Of a DNA stretch of 64,000 bases, positions 63,364-64,000 are shown piece after piece. Source of the DNA: Baylisascaris procyonis (lineage: Eukaryota; Nematoda; Chromadorea; Rhabditida; Ascarididae); assembly GCA_037389465.1 (NCBI GenBank), contig JAZARR010000193.1, positions 930,001 through 994,000 of the forward strand. Reading direction: 5' to 3'. The translations under genes were made by a program, and so were the position numbers. How positions within the stretch are numbered: the stretch's first letter is position 1; every line of letters starts with the position of its first letter. The notes below the pieces were generated by a model, which saw only the letters and a program-made list of their open reading frames with translations, was not told the DNA's origin and did not search any database.

Positions 63364-64000
63364 CTAAAATTTTAACTTTAATATTTCGGCATGAAAATAA
63401 CTTTAATTACACTTTAATTTTATCTTTTACTTCATAATATTGATTTTACAGGTAATTCAACAAACTATGCGCCAATATTACATAATCAATTTCTTCATTC
63501 ACCAAAAATAAGAAATTCAAAAAAAAAAAAACAAAATAAAATGTGATAGCATTTTAGGAAATCCCCGATTCAAGTGTGCGAAAACTTCACAAAAGTAACT
63601 ACCTATACAATTTCCTAATATTCTTTACTCTCTATGTACGTTGATAAGAATTGATATAAATAAAAAATTTCCCACAACGAACTTATACCGCATCTACGAA
63701 TCATCAAGATACGCCTAAATGTCACCATTTTCCATTAAAATTGAAAACTAAAAGCCAGTAAGCCTAAATTAAGCTTAGATTTATCCACAAGTTCTTATGG
63801 AATTGCATATGTCACATGCTTAGGAAAACGCTGCGGACAAATGAACCTATGAGGACGGAAACAGGTACACACGTATATTATCTATGATGCAAAAAAAGAT
63901 GCAATAAACGAGTTTCCCACTAACCTAACTCCCCAACTAATTATGTAAATTTTCTCTTCTCAGTCATAACATGCCACTGAAGTATATTCCCCGGATCATA
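63364..64000. other. TPP2 intron running off the right edge
   Basis: The first visible TPP2 exon starts at 63363 after an ATTTTAG acceptor. I see no exon carrying the subtilisin Asp motif (DTGVDP-like) or a start codon context between here and 64000, so this is taken as intron continuing outside the window. Confidence 0.7.

Noticed and set aside
1..64000. CRISPR arrays, bacterial operons, rRNA genes, integrated virus genes
   Set aside because: Tandem arrays here lack spacer structure, and no viral replicase, capsid, reverse transcriptase or transposase motif was found in the visible frames.

Overview
This is AT-rich animal nuclear DNA. Genes are cut into many short exons by introns of about 50 bases to 2.5 kb, and microsatellites, minisatellites and small foldback repeats are abundant. 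I see no bacterial operons, tRNA or rRNA genes. An acceptor-like site lies 18 to 55 bases before the start codon of three genes, and splice acceptors are often TTTAG or TTTAAG. This fits a nematode that trans-splices leaders, but the taxon is an inference and Caenorhabditis-like TTTTCAG acceptors are not the rule.

Layout. 1-12.8 kb is repeat-rich with no supported gene; it holds two copies of a palindrome-bearing repeat, an 85-bp tandem array and a nearly exact 300-bp tandem duplication. 12.9-17.1 kb (minus) holds a candidate unidentified gene of at least five exons. 19.3-20.6 kb (minus) holds a two-exon mini-gene with paired zinc knuckles like a LITAF domain but lacking its hydrophobic segment. 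21.8-22.1 kb (plus) holds an orphan reading frame with a poly(A) signal. 24.7-31.05 kb (minus) is a complete eight-exon DNAJC28-like gene. 33.2-36.2 kb (plus) is a complete five-exon multi-pass membrane protein, possibly of the BI-1/TMBIM group, transcribed away from DNAJC28 across a 2.2-kb intergenic spacer. 36.6-37.6 kb is a less AT-rich non-coding interval with strong hairpins. 39.7-63.4 kb (minus) is 28 exons of tripeptidyl-peptidase II. Its first 84 or so residues, with the catalytic Asp, lie beyond the right edge.

All gene models were built by hand by joining exons whose splice phases agree. For DNAJC28, the membrane protein and TPP2, every exon length, split codon and family alignment is consistent. 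The genes do not form one pathway: a cytosolic giant peptidase, a probably mitochondrial J-protein and a membrane protein are neighbours without an evident shared role. Most interesting are the shortened LITAF-like protein, the unidentified 12.9-17.1 kb gene, a 350-bp foldback element and perfect hairpins in introns, a GC-AG intron in TPP2, and a dispersed TCCGG-rich repeat family.
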